DNA from: Auanema rhodensis
Taxonomy: Eukaryota > Nematoda > Chromadorea > Rhabditida > Rhabditidae
Assembly: GCA_964057225.1 (NCBI GenBank)
Contig: OZ059894.1
Span: 14,580,131 to 14,644,130, forward strand
DNA length: 64,000 nucleotides
Direction of reading: 5' to 3'
Position numbers and translations under genes: made by a program. The first letter of the stretch is position 1. Each line of letters begins with the position of its first letter. Shown piece after piece: positions 1 through 14,600 of the stretch. A model generated the notes under the pieces. The model saw nothing but the letters and a program-made list of their open reading frames with translations. It made no database searches and was not told where the DNA came from.

Positions 1-1013
1 AGTTTTAAATAGTATTTTCTATAATGAAACAGCTGGAACATGGTATATAGTTACAAATTAATAAAAAAAAAACAATTTTTTAATCTTATAGGTATGATTA
101 TAACTTAAGAACAAAGTCACACAATGTTGATTTCTATCCAACTATGACAACACCGTTATTCACAGAATGTTATAACACTTTAGATCAAAAAAAATCTGAG
201 AAATTATTCAGTGTCATGCAGGTTTTTAATTTTTAAAAATTGGCTGCAACTTGATTACATTACTTTTAGAATATGGGAGTTTTCAATTATCCATCTGGAA
301 TTCCAACTTCTATGAAGCAACAAAGTTCAGAGCAATGGGATTTTCCAAATGGTTGGAGTCCTTTAAACCATATGGTTATTGAAGGTTTAAGAAAAAGTGC
401 GAATCCTCAAATGCAGGATCAAGTAAGTGTTTATGAAGTTGATAACAAACTTATCATTTAATCTTTATAGATTATAATCTTTTTTTTTAAAGCTTAAAGC
501 TTATTTTTAAACTTTCTCACAAATATTTCTTTTTGTTAAATTTTATGTTTCAGGGATTTTTATTAGCTAAAAAATGGGTTCTAGGAAACTACAATGTTTG
601 GAAAGAAACAAAACATATGTATGAAAAGGTGTTTATTATTTTTTACATTTTTATAAAAATATTTTTTATAAATTTATTCAACAAAATTTATTTTAGTATA
701 ACGTTATTGGATCATATCCTAAGCCTGGACAGGGAGGTGAATATGAAGTTCAGGTTTGAATATTGTTTTAAATTTGTTGATAATATTCTAAGTTTAGGAT
801 GGATTTGGATGGACAAATGGAGTAATTTTGGATCTTTTATCAACTTATGCTGATCGTCTTCAACTATCTCCTCAAGATGTATCAACTTCAACTATTTCAA
901 ATTCAATTACACGTTCTACACGTTCAATTAATCCATCAATTACAACAAGTATTAGTACTAGCTTATCAGTATCATTCATTTTGGTGATTTCTTCAATTTT
1001 TCTTTTTTTTTAA
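1..1013 (+). CDS. tre-3: Trehalase (GH37), C-terminal part, 5' end outside window
   Basis: Partial gene; the last six exons are visible: 1-42, 92-221, 270-422, 554-628, 697-753, 798-1013, all joined in frame by GT-AG introns (223 residues plus TAA). Trehalase hydrolyses trehalose to two glucoses. The trehalase signature QWDFPNGWSP lies in the third visible exon, and the family-typical YEKYN...GGEYEVQ and DGFGWTNGVILDLL follow in the last three. By family alignment the Glu of YEKYN is probably the catalytic base; the acidic partner lies upstream of the window. After the domain comes a Ser/Thr-rich linker of about 40 residues and a hydrophobic tail (SVSFILVISSIFLFF) ending at the stop, which suggests GPI anchoring at the cell surface. 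The tre-3 name rests on the position next to a ceh-32-like gene, as I remember from C. elegans. The trehalase assignment is firm; the paralogue is less sure. Confidence 0.9.
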
Positions 1014-2745
1014 TTAAAATATTTCAAATTTTGAAACGATTTTTGAAACGAAGAACATATAATCAACTTTAAAATCTGATATTGTTTTGTTTTATTTCAC
1101 TTTTATCATCCAAAATCATTAGCTTTAACTTTCGTTTTTAACATAAAAAAGTGAATATGAGAATACATATTTATACTTTTACATCTATCTATCTATATAC
1201 ATTTGCTCAAACTGTATGTAAAGTTGTCTTGATGACATATTCTATTGTATATAATCTACGTTTCCATGTTTTTCTTATTCTTATTATTTAAAAATGAAAT
1301 TTTGTATATTGTCACATATAGCAAATATATTTCTCCCGTTTTCAACAGCTTTTTTTTATTTTCAATATATTTTATGAAATACAATTGTGCGATGATGTGA
1401 CGACAACGACAACGGCATCTCATTGAAATTCAGGAGCTGCATGATGAGGCTATCTGGTCGTTGTTGAGAAAATGCTGTGAGCGAGCAGGCAAATAAGAAG
1501 TTGTGATGAGGATTGAAAAAGAGTTTAGCATTGTAGATTAGTAAGCATTTGAAGAAGAGAGGCAGATGAAGAGTGAAAGAAGTGGGAAAAAGATGGTTGG
1601 ATGGGCGGAAGATGAGGCAAATGAAGATGAGATAGAAGAAGAAGTAGTATGGCAGATTCGAGAAGAGAATTGGAGATTGGTGAATAATAATGAACAATCA
1701 TATATTCTAAACGGCTATTGGATTTGAATTGCCGATGAGCTTTTGCTCACGTAAAGAAGGTTCTCATCCAATGAGATGAAGTAGTGTTGATTGAATACGG
1801 TAGATATATCAATTGAATTGAGCCCTGCTTCCTTCTTGTCTCCCAACTCTTCAAGAAGATATTTGGAAGCAACAAGCTCTCATTCTCATAAATATAAATC
1901 TCGACAACGACTACTGCCTTATATCCATAATATGTATACGGTAGCTGCGACTTAAAGATGTCTATGATTCGGCTATTACCATAGATTGTATTAAAATTCT
2001 AACAACATCATCTTCTATGTTGGTTGTGTTGTCATCATAATCATCGTCATCATCAACACATCTATTATCTTCTGAAAGAATAATGGACTGATTCTGAACG
2101 TAATGAGAATATAGGGAAACTGGGAGAGAGAGGGAGAGCGTGTTTATAAGTTAACGGGTGAGAGAGACAAAAGAGACAAAACAAGGCTAGAGAGGGAAAG
2201 GGGTATTCACGTCATAAGAAGACGAAATCAGAAAAGAAGAATAAGAAACAGAAGAATCGTTCGTGCGTGTCTACTATTTACCGCGAGCTCTGACGTTGAA
2301 GATGATGACGATGATGTCTCTTTTCTTATTTTCAGTGTCTTTTCTTTTCATAAATTGGCTATTAGAATTAGTTTAGTTTGTAATCATTGCTAATAAGACA
2401 AGGTGGACGATAATCATTATGTAGTAGTGCATTTCCTTCTTCAAGGACAGAAAAACGATAATGGACAGTAGATGATTGGACCTATATGAGGAAAAAAAGA
2501 AGTTAAAGAGACAGAAAATAAGGAAAAACAGAGAAAAAAGACAATAAAGAAAAATATAGAGAGAGAATGAGATAGAGGGTGAGAAAACGAGAACAAGGTG
2601 AAGGTATAGAAGTTAAAAGAATAATTGAACTATTACTCTAATCTCTCAATATGGTAAAGAATCTTTAGGTGCCTAATGGATTGTAACCAACCAAGAATCA
2701 TCTCAACTACCCCAAACTCAATGGAATAAAGACATTTTACCGTTG

Positions 2746-2770
2746 TCATCATCATCATCATCATCATCAT
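2746..2770. repeat. (TCA)n trinucleotide microsatellite
   Basis: Eight uninterrupted TCA repeats, followed by several TTACCA repeats. Simple-sequence tract with no coding frame. Confidence 0.85.
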
Positions 2771-4348
2771 TACCATTACCATTACCATCATCCGTCTCCT
2801 TCTTCATTTTCTATTTTCCAACTTAAAATAGTACCGTAATCGAAGGCTGATTGTATGGTATACTACATGTATGTATTGTGTCATTTGAAGAAAACGGGTG
2901 AGGTAGTTGAAATTCTCTCAATTCTTGTCTCTAAATGGTTGACAACAAATGAAAAAGAAGACGATGAAGACAACATTTGCGACAGAGAAGTATCTTTCAA
3001 TGTCAAGTAGCTATCAGCCATAATAGCATAGGAATCCATCAAATACATTGAGTAAGCCAGACATTAAAAGAGAATCAAATAGACTAAACGTGAGTCTATA
3101 TCGACAATTTCCTCCTTTTTGTCTTCTTGTTCTTGTCTTTTGAGACAAAATACATCAGAAGTCTTTAACGATCTCCGACGGAAACATCTTCATGAGTACA
3201 TAACGATCTGAGGATAAGGACTCAATTCTTTGATGGAGCCAATGATTTCCGGGCAAAGCTCATGGTCTGTCTTGGTGTTCGGATACTGTAACACCGTCAT
3301 CTGGGAAACGTTGAAACGTTGAAAGCGACAGAGATTGCTGTTTCTTGTTATTAATTAAAGGGCTAATCTATATGAAAAAAAGCCGATTACAATATGGTTA
3401 GCTGTTTCTTTAGCAACATGTCTTGTTATTTGTGTAAATGCAGCTCATGCTGTTCATGCTCATTATGCTCTTCTTAGGTTATGTACTGCTCACGATGAGC
3501 GTATGTGACCTGTTGGTATGCTGCTGTATGCAACAGGTGGTAAGGCATGCTGGCTACTCGTTGTCGCTGAATGGATTAAAAAAGGATTGATCTAAAGGTT
3601 ATTCAAGACTAATTACATGAATGTTATCGTTATGAATCTACATGTTTAACGACATCATCATGTCTCCCCTTGTTAGCATATCCAACTGATTTAGACTCAT
3701 CAACACATCAGATCTCATTGTCTTGAGACTATTTATGGATTAGTGACAGTGTCTGACTTGTTAGCACTACCGGATATTGAAGCTGGTGATGGTTATCTAT
3801 ACATGTGGAACAAGAGCAATTGTTGACTTTCCAGCTGCTTTCCTATCAAAAATGAAATGATCCCTAGATAGATAGATACATAGATAGCCATATATGCAAT
3901 ACTTTTATCATCTGTTTCAACTAATCTTCTTCGATTTTAAGAGAAGAAATACAAGAGTTTGAGAGGAAGAAGTGATGATGAGAAGAAAGATAAAACTTAG
4001 AAATACAAGACTAAGCTTAAACAACAAACTATCATCAGTTGTATCAATCTTTTGAATATATTTGTTTAGTAGATTAAGGTATAGTTGCAATCTTTAACAG
4101 AGAGTGAAGTTGGTCCCTTGTTCGATTGAAGAGTCATTCTAAGTGGTTATCGCAGTCTATTGGCAGCTTATCCGATTCGGCTTCTTTACATCACAACCAG
4201 AAGTACATAATGATTTGACAAAGGAAAAAGAGATGATATATAGGCAACGAGGATACAAGTTAAGAGATGCTTTAATGAAAAGAGAAGGAATCATTTCTAA
4301 AAGAAAGTATATTGAAGAAGACATATTTGGAGAGGTGAAGAGAATATA

Positions 4349-4382
<34 letters not shown>

Positions 4383-4412
4383 AGAGGGAGAGAGAAAGAG
4401 AAAATAAGATAG
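4349..4412. repeat. GA-rich purine tract
   Basis: Imperfect (GA)n run with scattered A and G interruptions on the plus strand; typical simple repeat. Confidence 0.8.
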
Positions 4413-5516
4413 AGAGAGGCTATGATGAGGTTATGGTATCGCTATAGCTAAAGACAGTCAGGTGGGAGCATGATAAGTAGAATTGTTGAAAGAAGTATCA
4501 TCGATGTGAAGAGACTCATTAAGAGGTCATCTTGTTCTTCTTCTTCATCTCAACGCTTCTTCTATAGTCATCTATTATGAAACGTCAAGTATGTCTCTTC
4601 ATACCATCACATTCACTAGCATGTTCCCGCTCTTTAAGGAATCTATTGACGTAACAACACCATTTCCGATAATATGTATACTATATGTAATAGTTAGTGG
4701 AGCTATTTCCTATTGTTAAATTGCCGTTCATTTGTTTTTGTGTCATATTGTATAAGTTCAAGAAGGTGAAGATGTAGAAAAACATTGAATGACAGCACAA
4801 AGGTGAAAGTCAAAGTGTTACCGCAAAAAGAAATGACATCCATGCTTGTCTCCACTTATTCTTCTATGATTTCTTCCCCCCGCTCTCCCCTCATTTGGAT
4901 ATATTCCATTGAAATGTCTTTACTTAATTCATGTGTCATCACACGCCGGACAGGAAACATCACTTGATCCAGAATACTGATAGCCTCAATCCGATGACAG
5001 CCGGTATGGAGGACGAATCCATGTGAGAGATAGACTCTCTGACCTTAGTGTGTCACGATTAGGTGACTAACTTGAGTAACATCATCATTCTTTTCTAATC
5101 ATTGTCTGGGAAATTATTTTACAAAACGGTTAGATGAATAGATAACAAGTTAATAGAATTGAGTAACGAAAGAAAATATTACATAACAACCGTTCACTAT
5201 CTAAAAAATGGAAAAAAAATTTTTTTTCCACGTCCCTCTCACGTCACGTAACATCACGTCAAGCTCACGTGGTAAACTACGTAATCATATTACTTTAATT
5301 CAATTCGAAATACAAGGCAAACAAATATCAAGAGTGGTTGCAAGAAACACGTTCCTCTTTCTCAGTTCAAAAATTAAAATAATATTGTTTTTGAAGTAAT
5401 GCACTCCTTGACACTTCTGCAAACCCGTCCGTCCCTCAACAGTGAATAGCCATCTACAATGTGGTTGAACACGGCGATGAACAAGCTCATTGGCCTCTCA
5501 TACATGAACAGCCGTT

Positions 5517-5551
5517 TTAGAGCTTCAGAATTTATGCATCTGAAGCTCTAA
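5517..5551. other. Perfect 13-bp inverted repeat with 9-nt loop
   Basis: Arms 5517-5529 (TTAGAGCTTCAGA) and 5539-5551 are exact reverse complements around a 9-nt spacer. A second, weaker pair (CATGAACAG near 5503 and its complement near 5582) lies outside the arms, so a larger imperfect stem is possible. No function is assigned. Confidence 0.5.
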
Positions 5552-8500
5552 TGAATAAATTAAGTTGTCGTTAGCCTTCTGTTCATGCAGTGTTTTATAG
5601 TAGTAACAGGAGTGTGAAAGAGAGTGTGTGTTAGAGAGCAAGGTGCTACTTGCACATCCTTCAATCACTACTCAGTGCTGACCTAAAACACTCTGTTGCC
5701 TATAAGCTAGCTGGTAATAGCTTGTCTTTTGTGAAAACTAAAAGATGTATATATATATTGAATATGTGCCAAATACAAAGTACCCTTCTAATTCTTTTCA
5801 ATTACCAATTATGGAGATGTGCGAATTACAACTGGCATCAATTGAATTAGCATAAATCTCTGCTGTTACCACAACTAACACATCCAATCCTCCTTTCTTC
5901 TTCATCATCGTTTCCATCTTCGTCTTCTTATTCTTTAACAAAAGCATAAGTAAGAGACAGAAGAAGTGACTGGTAAGTATAAAAGATGAACAACAGAGAC
6001 TAGAATTTCCTCTTCTTTCCAACTCTTCACATCCATCCACCCAATAGGCCTAAATCAGGATGAAAATGGCAAATCAGAAGCTGTCTTATGGCTAATTGAT
6101 GTGCACATGTTATTAAAAGCTTTATAAGTCTTGATGCTTATTCAATTCATCTCCATTGTTGTGTCTCTTAACCACTCAAAAAATATTTTACTATATACTT
6201 ATCTATAAGAAGCTCTCATTTTTGCAAAAATTTCAGTTAAAACTACGTAAATAGTTGTCGCAATAACAGGCAATAAATGCAAAACTGTAAATAAGTTATG
6301 AAGCTGAATCATACTCTAAAGTTACCAAACATCAAAAAATCTAAAGCAAGTCGAGTAGTGAAAACCTCCTCGTTCAACCTAATACTCGTCTGGTCGCTGC
6401 TTGAACAATGAATTGTTAGGATCTGATGTTTCCGAGAATGCATGGTTTGCCGTTCAACTCCATCGTCAAACTATAATCTTATTGAAGAAAAAAAAAACGT
6501 AAAATGTGTGTTTCCCTCCACCTCCTCCTACACTCTTCTGATTTCCTTATTCTATATTCAAGTCCACCACTTCATAATATAATGCTTTTGATAGTTGATG
6601 AAGGAGAAAAAATACAAGTTTTTCTTTACGTTTACGGATTATCCTTATTTGCCACCTGTTATACAGGCATATATCTTGTATGCAAATAGTCTTAAGTCAT
6701 CCAAAAAGATATTGTAGATATCAGATATACATTCGATACGTTCGTATTACTTAAGTCAACTGGTTTGGGTCAAGAAGCATAAAAGATCGTACAGGAAGTT
6801 GATGTAGATATAGAGATTGATCTGTTCACGATCATAGCTCATTTAGCTTAAACATTGGCTAAGCTTATATGGACGGACTAAACCTCCGTTATATTTCCTC
6901 TTCCTATCTACTCGTCTGTTCTTTCTCTCTTTGTCTTTTGCAGAAGACTATCCCTAAGCTTCCGTTTCAGAGTTTTGCTCATATTGCTGTTCGTTCATCA
7001 CCTTCCCTAAAGCTCTGTTACGGCTCATTTGAAATGTAATTTTGGTGCTCTCTACCTATTCCGCCGTCACATTCAATATGTCCAGCCATCGTAGTCTTTC
7101 ACTGAATGAACTAACCCCTCATCTCTTTACTCATTTGCTGATCATCGTCTGAAAAGCAATAGTATAACCTGTGCTATTAGTTAATAGAATTGAATGAAGA
7201 GAGCAGAAGGCAATTGGATAGGACACTAGTTAGTCAGCAAAGCGACAAATAGATAGAAAGAGAGCGAGAAGAGAAAGAATCTAATTGATGTTCCGACCAG
7301 GTACATGTGCTACGCATATATAGATCTTTGTATAAAAAAGGTGTAGGAATAGAGATATATTAGAGAAAAAGGAGAGTCTGAGAGAAATACAAAGAGAGAC
7401 AATCCATAAACATTTACAAATAATTAGTGGTAATCATTTAAAAAGGTTTTTCAATACATGTCTTTCTATTATGACACTTTGGAGAACAACCTATACCAAA
7501 CCACCCCCCTCTTTTCATATAACCTCCCTTCGCTCTCTATCTTCTTATATTATTTTCCCTCACTTTCTCCAGTTCTTAATTCCTATTGGAATGATAATGA
7601 TCAGAATCAGTGCTGAAGCTATAGAGCTATGTAATCAACAAGTTATCAACGTTACTGCTCAGCTATTAGTATTCGTTCTCACAAGGCAGATTGAGCAAAG
7701 CTACTACCGTTTCCAAGACATCTTGCTTATCTATGGTTTGGAGACATCTCCAAGTTTCAATGCGAATGTTTTCAACCGAAAATTAGACGGCAATAGAGTT
7801 TAGCTTATCCTTATGCCGGAAAAGAGACATCGTAATCTTGATTTGGTAAGAAAACGTGAGAGAACTTTCTCATGAACAACTTAGATTTAATATACGATGC
7901 CCGGAGGCTAGATATATCCCTCCTTTCATATAGTATGTCTTATTAATTCAGCTATAACAAAGTAATAGTAATGGACAATCGTCTTGGTCTTAGGGGTCGT
8001 GAGCTGCAAAAGGTTTCTTCACAGCTGGTAGGATTGCTTGAACTCGAGTGTCCGTGATTGGATATACTCTTTGAAAAGACTAAAACGTTCTCGACTCAGC
8101 AGGTAGTCATTGAGGGGTAGTTTCACATGAATAAGACGACAATTATCTACGGTAAGTCAGCTAGAAAAGACATATTTCGTGAACAATGAGCAGCATAAGT
8201 GAAGGTAATCCAGCGACCTCTATTACATGACTTTCTGGCCTCTGATTCTATTATCTGTTGTACAAGACATAAATACATATACTTAGATTTTCTAATAAAA
8301 GAAGTATTTATACCCTAAATGGATGATTGAAACATATAGAAAACAGAAGAAAACATAATACCGTATGCTTTTCTCTAATTGCACCTTGATCATCTTCTAT
8401 TTCATACCTATCTTCTTTAATTTCAATCTCTCTCTCTCTCTCTCCCTCTCTCTTTATCTATCTTTCTCTCTCTATAATTTTTACACTCAAACTATCCTTT

Positions 8501-8733
8501 TCTATTTCTTCTTATGTTTTCTTTATTGATAGAACCGTTCTAAAACGTGTTTTGTTGTCATTTGGCAACGCTGCGTCCCGTAAGATAGTAAGCTATTAGC
8601 AGTGATCACATCCAATTTCGGGAGGAAAATCTTACAGACATCTTATTTACCTCTTCAACATCCCTACACTTACTTGAAAATACTAATATACATACACATT
8701 CTCATAATACACCTACCTCTTCTTTCACTATCT

Positions 8734-8747
8734 CTCTTTCTCTTTCC

Positions 8748-8803
<56 letters not shown>
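8734..8803. repeat. (CT)n dinucleotide tract
   Basis: Almost uninterrupted CT repeats, with a few CTTT interruptions at the 5' side. The reading frames across it are pure Leu-Ser or Arg-Glu. Confidence 0.95.
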
Positions 8804-8807
<4 letters not shown>

Positions 8808-11571
8808 CGCTTTCTATACCTACTAACCAACTTATATTCCCAGTATTTTCTATTGTGCAATCTTCGTGACACTGCTCTTTCCACCCCTCTAACTAGAAAT
8901 AACACTCAATCAATTGGATTTTTTGTTCCGAAAGATGTTGAGCAGCAGAGCACACCACAGAGAGTAGCAAACGATTAGATTGTTTTGTTTTCAGTTGAAT
9001 CATTTCATCTCGAATACTACCATAAGCATCTGCCCGCCTTTCATGGCGTGTGAGAGTGTCAAACGAAATCCTGCCAGCTTCCCCTCTAACCTCCCATCAT
9101 CCGCCATATCTTCTTCTTCTCGTCCTTCTGTATCTCCTCTACATAGAGCTAATCGGAGGTTCGTTCAGTTTTTATCCTAGAAAAAGCGAGCCTATCGAAG
9201 ATATGCATGATAGTAGATGTTCATCTGTCTATAGTACATAAGGAAATCCATCGACCTGTATCTCTCTTTCATCTCCCAGTCTGTTTCTATCATATTCTCT
9301 TTGCCTATAGCCTATAAAGTCCCATCTAAATCCGGAGGTTAACTAACGAATATTTTTAGTTAATCTACCATAACCATATAGTATATATAGCTGATCTATG
9401 TATGCGTATATACACATGTATTAGCTTCAAACTTTCAGCTTTTTGGAATCAACACATCATTTCTCGTTCATTACTCTCGACTAAACACACACAAAATGCT
9501 TCGAAAGTGACTCGAGCCAGCTTTTCTTTTCGACTATCGCCGTCCTTTCCGATAATAACTTTCATCTCTTTCATCTTTCTTCCTTTACAAATGCTCTTGT
9601 TGCTCTCCTCTCTCGATAGCTTCTCTCTCTATTTTCTCTTCATCTGCAGCATTTCAACTTTTTTCTTTTCACTTCTTGTCATTGTTAACTATACGTATCA
9701 AAACAATATGCTTCTTTTTCTTTTTCCTCTTCGCCATCTTCTTCTTTCATTTTCTTTTTACCGCGCTATTCTCCCCCCCCCCCTCCTCGTAACCATCTAC
9801 CACTCAGCCAAATTACACAAAGCAGGTTGATACTACGGTAATGGATACCGTATCTCTATTTCAACAATTTATTTTCAATTTTCCAATCTTTTACTTCAAA
9901 AACTTTCATAACAAAGAGAGAAATATCAAATCAATATTTTTATTCTTATATAAAAGTCTCAAAAGAACTGGAAAAGAACGGTGAATCGGTTAATTGTTTT
10001 TGTGAGCTGATAGCGTTGACGACGATAGCCTTCTCATGGTAATCTTAATGTGGATTAGTTTCTGTATCATTGGTCGTCAGGCGGTATCCGGTAGCAGTCA
10101 AGCTAACAGGATTACGGTGGTCAAGGTTCTTCACAACTGGCCTTCTGTGTTTCTTCTTCTTCTACTTCTTGATCGTCATGTTCTGCGTCTATCATAATCG
10201 ACGCTGTTGTCGTCGTTGTCATCAATTCTATCGTCTACATGGTGTTAGTTGTGTAGCCAATGGAGTAGTTTCATCGTTGTCATCATCTTCACTAGTACGT
10301 ATTCCACTGCACTGAACACTCATTTGTCTCAATTTTTCTTATTTCTATTGTGTTCTATGTCGTTTATTTTCTTGTTCAACTTGAGATAAGGTTCAAAGAG
10401 GCAATGTTCATAGCAGTTTCAAGTCGAAACTCAACTCTTTCGCGCCACACCTTCTTACTATAGCTTTAATTCTTTGAACCCTTTGTTGAGGCTTTTTAAG
10501 GGAAAAAAATTCGCGGAAATAGCATAGGCAAACTACTAGATGATTCTCCTAGTACTTGTCCTTACATTGGTCTCGTGCTTACTTATTGACCTTAAATGAC
10601 TGTGTATTAGCTATCAAATAGCTTGTATATTTCAAGTGATTGACGAGTATGTGGTTACGGTATACTTGAACAAGGTATTAAAGATATATATTCATTTACT
10701 CACCTATCACCTTATCTAGTCTTGTGAAAACATTTCAAAGATGATGAAGGAATGTCCAAGCTTCTTAGTTCCTTATCCCATTTCCAATGTGCTTCCTCAA
10801 CTATTATATTTCTAGTCTTATTTTAGTAATTTGAGAGCATCTTACAATGTCAAACTTACGTGTGTCTTAAAGTTACAAAACAGACACCATTCCTTTTTGT
10901 CAAGACACCTTCATCACCATCAGCATCATTACCTGATCTAGGAACACCGGGCCTCAAGATAAGCTTACCGGCTACTCAGCTGTATACAAAATGATTATCC
11001 TGATTATTATGTAGTTGTTGTTTGTCCAAGACGTCATATGTTACGTCATCCAATCTAAGCTCATCGCTTAGGTTGCCAAAACATAGCAATGGCAGTAGCA
11101 CAAAGATTTGTCGCTCCCGAAATTGGAGACGAAATCGGATAAGATGGAGCCATGTCGAAACCGGATACAGTTAAGGTCACATTTGCTCTTTCTTGATCCA
11201 GCATTCTAACAATTCATCTGTGCCATGTATTAGATAACTTGTTAGTTTTAGGATTTTACTACTCTTCTGGAAGTAAGTCATCAAAACATGAAGAGAGACT
11301 GAAAGGAAATTAGAGAGAGAGAAGCAAAGAGAGAGAGAGAGAGAGTTAAGATAGAAAGAGAAGGCTATCTTTGAACTAACATCAATATGGTAGACATTCT
11401 CATCATATTTCCAGCTTTTAATCTTTCTTGTTAGAATGCTGTAAATGGTTTAGTGTTACGAATGAAAAAGCATTTCATTCATGTGAATTGACGATTACAA
11501 AGAGCATAGTAATCTCAATACAGATATGTTAGTATTATATAGTTGAGTTACGTAGTAAATTGAGTAAAGAC

Positions 11572-11573
<2 letters not shown>

Positions 11574-11630
<57 letters not shown>
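11574..11630. repeat. (GA)n dinucleotide tract
   Basis: About 28 uninterrupted GA units on the plus strand. It is the mirror composition of the (CT)n tract 2.8 kb upstream. Confidence 0.95.
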
Positions 11631-11639
<9 letters not shown>

Positions 11640-14600
11640 AGCACAACATCATGTAAATAATAGAAAATTCTTATATATATAAGATTATAATCTTGTATTG
11701 TTCTTCATATATATTTGTATAGTCATTAAGGTAATATATATGAATATAATGATTCCATTCTTCAACTTCATCTCCATCTCTTCTTTCTTAAGGCTCTAAT
11801 AAACAGTTAATGTTTTTCACTCACGTTGCGCAACCTGCTTGACACGGTATGTTCTAATAGCGACTAATCGACATGGTACAGCGATTATCCATGTATGATG
11901 AGAGCACTCGAAAAGTAAACAGAAGCCAATCCTTCTATGACATCTCTTCGTCTTCTTTTTCTTTTTTTGTTTTCTCGCTATCCTCAACTATGCTTCTCGA
12001 TAATAGGTAGTAGTAGATAGATGATGCTGATCATTTTAAGGTCGGGAATTGAGTAAACAGATTGATGTACTATAAACGAGTACTACAACTACTTCTGTTT
12101 TCTCACCTTGCTTGTATAATATGAAGAATCTCCGTTGGATACATGTCATCTTAAGGAGTTTCAAGAGGAACAGAAGTCTTCTTAAACATCTTCTTTATAT
12201 GATTGTTTAAGCATTTCCTTATTTAGTGTTCAATGCCATTACTAGGTGTCTTGAAACCTGAATGGATTATTGAGAAAGAAAGATAGAGAGAAGAATGTCA
12301 TTCACTTATCTATCTAGCTCTAATATCTATTTAGATTTAAGACTTTTCTATCTTTTAGACCAATTGTCTCTGTTATATTGGCTTCAGATCATGCCTCATT
12401 AGTCTATCGAAAAGAGTTTATTTACTGATGATCCTGAAAGAATGGAAAATACGACATCTAATGAATTCCGTAGAGACATCGAAATGGTCGTCATCCTTGT
12501 CATCGTCAACTCATCGATGATAGTTTCCTTTTTAGTCCATTTAGGGTAAACGAGCCCTTTACTAATCAATGATGAAAGCCAACTTAACTATCTAGACGAA
12601 TATGAACAATGTACATGTCTAACACACTCATACATAACAACCAATATCTTTCATGGATACGTTAACGACTACTATAGATACCGTATCATCGACAGCCTAA
12701 TCCTTTAGGGATGACGATGGTGATGATAATGATGATCGTGGCCGTTTTCATCACGTAGAGGGGGACTGTTACCGGATCATCAGAATCCGAATACACGGCC
12801 ATAGTGACTATACTATAAACTGATTATGATGAATCTCTATACCGTCTACAGCTCATCGATATATCGTATACAACCAATTAGTTCAAAATCAAAGATATCC
12901 TTCAGTTATATCGTTTAATTATCTTTTGTTTTGATCTTCTACTTGTACAACCACAGGTTGTGTTAGGTCTATGCCAGATTGAAGGTGTGAACAAGATGCC
13001 ATCAGGCGTTTATCCAGCTCGTGCCATAGCCACCACATGCCTTCATGACCTATGGTTCCGTCACATATCTTCTATAGTTGACCTTCGATAGTTATCTCCT
13101 TTCATTCATTCTTAGTTGTTATTTAACAAAATAGAAGCAACATCATCATGTTTTTCTAAGTGAAGTATGATATACGGTAATGGAATGTATTGAAAAGAAA
13201 TTTTGGTCGAAAATGGAAGATGGTATCGCATAAAGTGAATCAGTTCTCATTGACGATGAAAATGAATACATTGATGGAATAGGAACTGTGAGAGTCAAAA
13301 AGAAGAAGAAGAAGAGGGCAATACCGAAAAAAAAGTAAAAAACTTGAAGACAAAGAGCTTTTTTGCTTTTTTTTTCGTTTTTTCTGTGAGTTGAAGTAGA
13401 GCATACTGATTCCTTCTAGACATATTGCTTGTGTAACTGATCAATGTGAGAAGAGAGGAAGGAAAACAAATCATGAAAAGCTAACCACCTTGTCTCAACA
13501 CCTTGTTCTTTGCTTCTATCTCTTTCTCTCTCCTCTCATTGACTCAAATTTTCTTTCTGATATTCTATGCTTTCTCGTATTCTTTAGATACACATCGACA
13601 TCATCTTCATCATTGCCGGTCTACCCTTCCCCCCTCTTCGACACACTACCCATTTCTTCATCTCTTTTCTACAGTAATCCAATAAAAGAAATAGTAGCGA
13701 CAGAAGACGAAGTTCTGTTTCGTTAAGTGCTATCTTCTGATGGTTAACGCTTGTGTATATGTATGTACATGTATGTGAGGAAGAGGCAGAATAGAAGACA
13801 GTCACATAGGGACAACATAAGAAGAAGGAGGAGAAGAGTCGTCCAGCTAATTTGTTGATTGTCTTCCCTTTTCGTTGTAGTCATTATCATCGTCGATTTC
13901 TTTCGACATCCGTAAATGCTGTATGTGTATGCGTGTCTATATGGTGTCGTATGGTGCTGATGTCAAATGACAACATAACTAACGATGAAAGTGACGACAA
14001 CCATCAGCATTACCCTACAATGACAGCGTGAACAACGACGACGCCGATGAGGATAACTGACGTATTAGACGATTAATGAAGAGGAGAGGACGATTCAGCA
14101 AGAAGCTTTTCGTGTCTTTTGTCTTTATTTGACTCCTTGATGCTCAAACTCCTGACCTATCGCCGTATTCGACATCAAAAACTCTATTGAAAATCTATTT
14201 TCAACGTCTCCTTTTCTTCGTTTAACTCGCTTGTTTTCTGTGTAGCAGAGTTTCTTTCACATAGCTTAATTCCCCCCACTATTCCCACGAAAACTATATC
14301 GAAACATGAATTTTATCTTTTCTCTCTTCTTCCCAAAGAAACGAATAATTCTTTGGTTTTTGCAAGTTTTCTTCATCGCTCATGGTAGTGAGAATCATCA
14401 ACTGCTGTAGTAGTAACATCAAAGCTTTTTCTACCACTTATCAAGCTGTCTCCTGACCCTCAACTCTCATTTCTTCTATTGTAAAGTGTTGTCTTAAGAT
14501 TTCTTCTTATTATGGCATCCAATTCTTTCACTTCTTTACAATCTGTTTTCTCCTCTATTTTCACAACGGGTTTCAACCAGTACTCCTTCTATCTAGCTGG

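Larger units (their letters stand above)
1014..8700. other. Gene-free intergenic DNA downstream of trehalase
   Basis: No exon chain, RNA gene or coherent protein could be found on either strand. Short open frames (for example 1362-1697 minus, 7471-7803 plus) have no family resemblance and no splice-consistent neighbours. The stretch holds low-complexity runs: a (TCA)n run at 2746-2770, a purine GA-rich block at about 4349-4412 and scattered CT tracts near 8430-8470. There is a small perfect inverted repeat at 5517-5551. No canonical AATAAA lies close behind the trehalase stop, so the end of that transcript was not located. Some of this DNA may be regulatory for the homeobox gene downstream; that is inference only. 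Confidence 0.6.

Noticed and set aside
2893-2912. let-7-like seed TGAGGTAGT
   Set aside because: No complementary arm within about 100 nt on either side, so no precursor hairpin.
8702-8905. Arg-Glu repeat protein on the minus strand
   Set aside because: Direct translation of a (CT)n/(GA)n microsatellite.
9402-9830. 142-codon frame on the plus strand
   Set aside because: Leu/Ser/Phe-rich translation of a T/C-rich tract, with no domain, no homologous feel and no splice partners.
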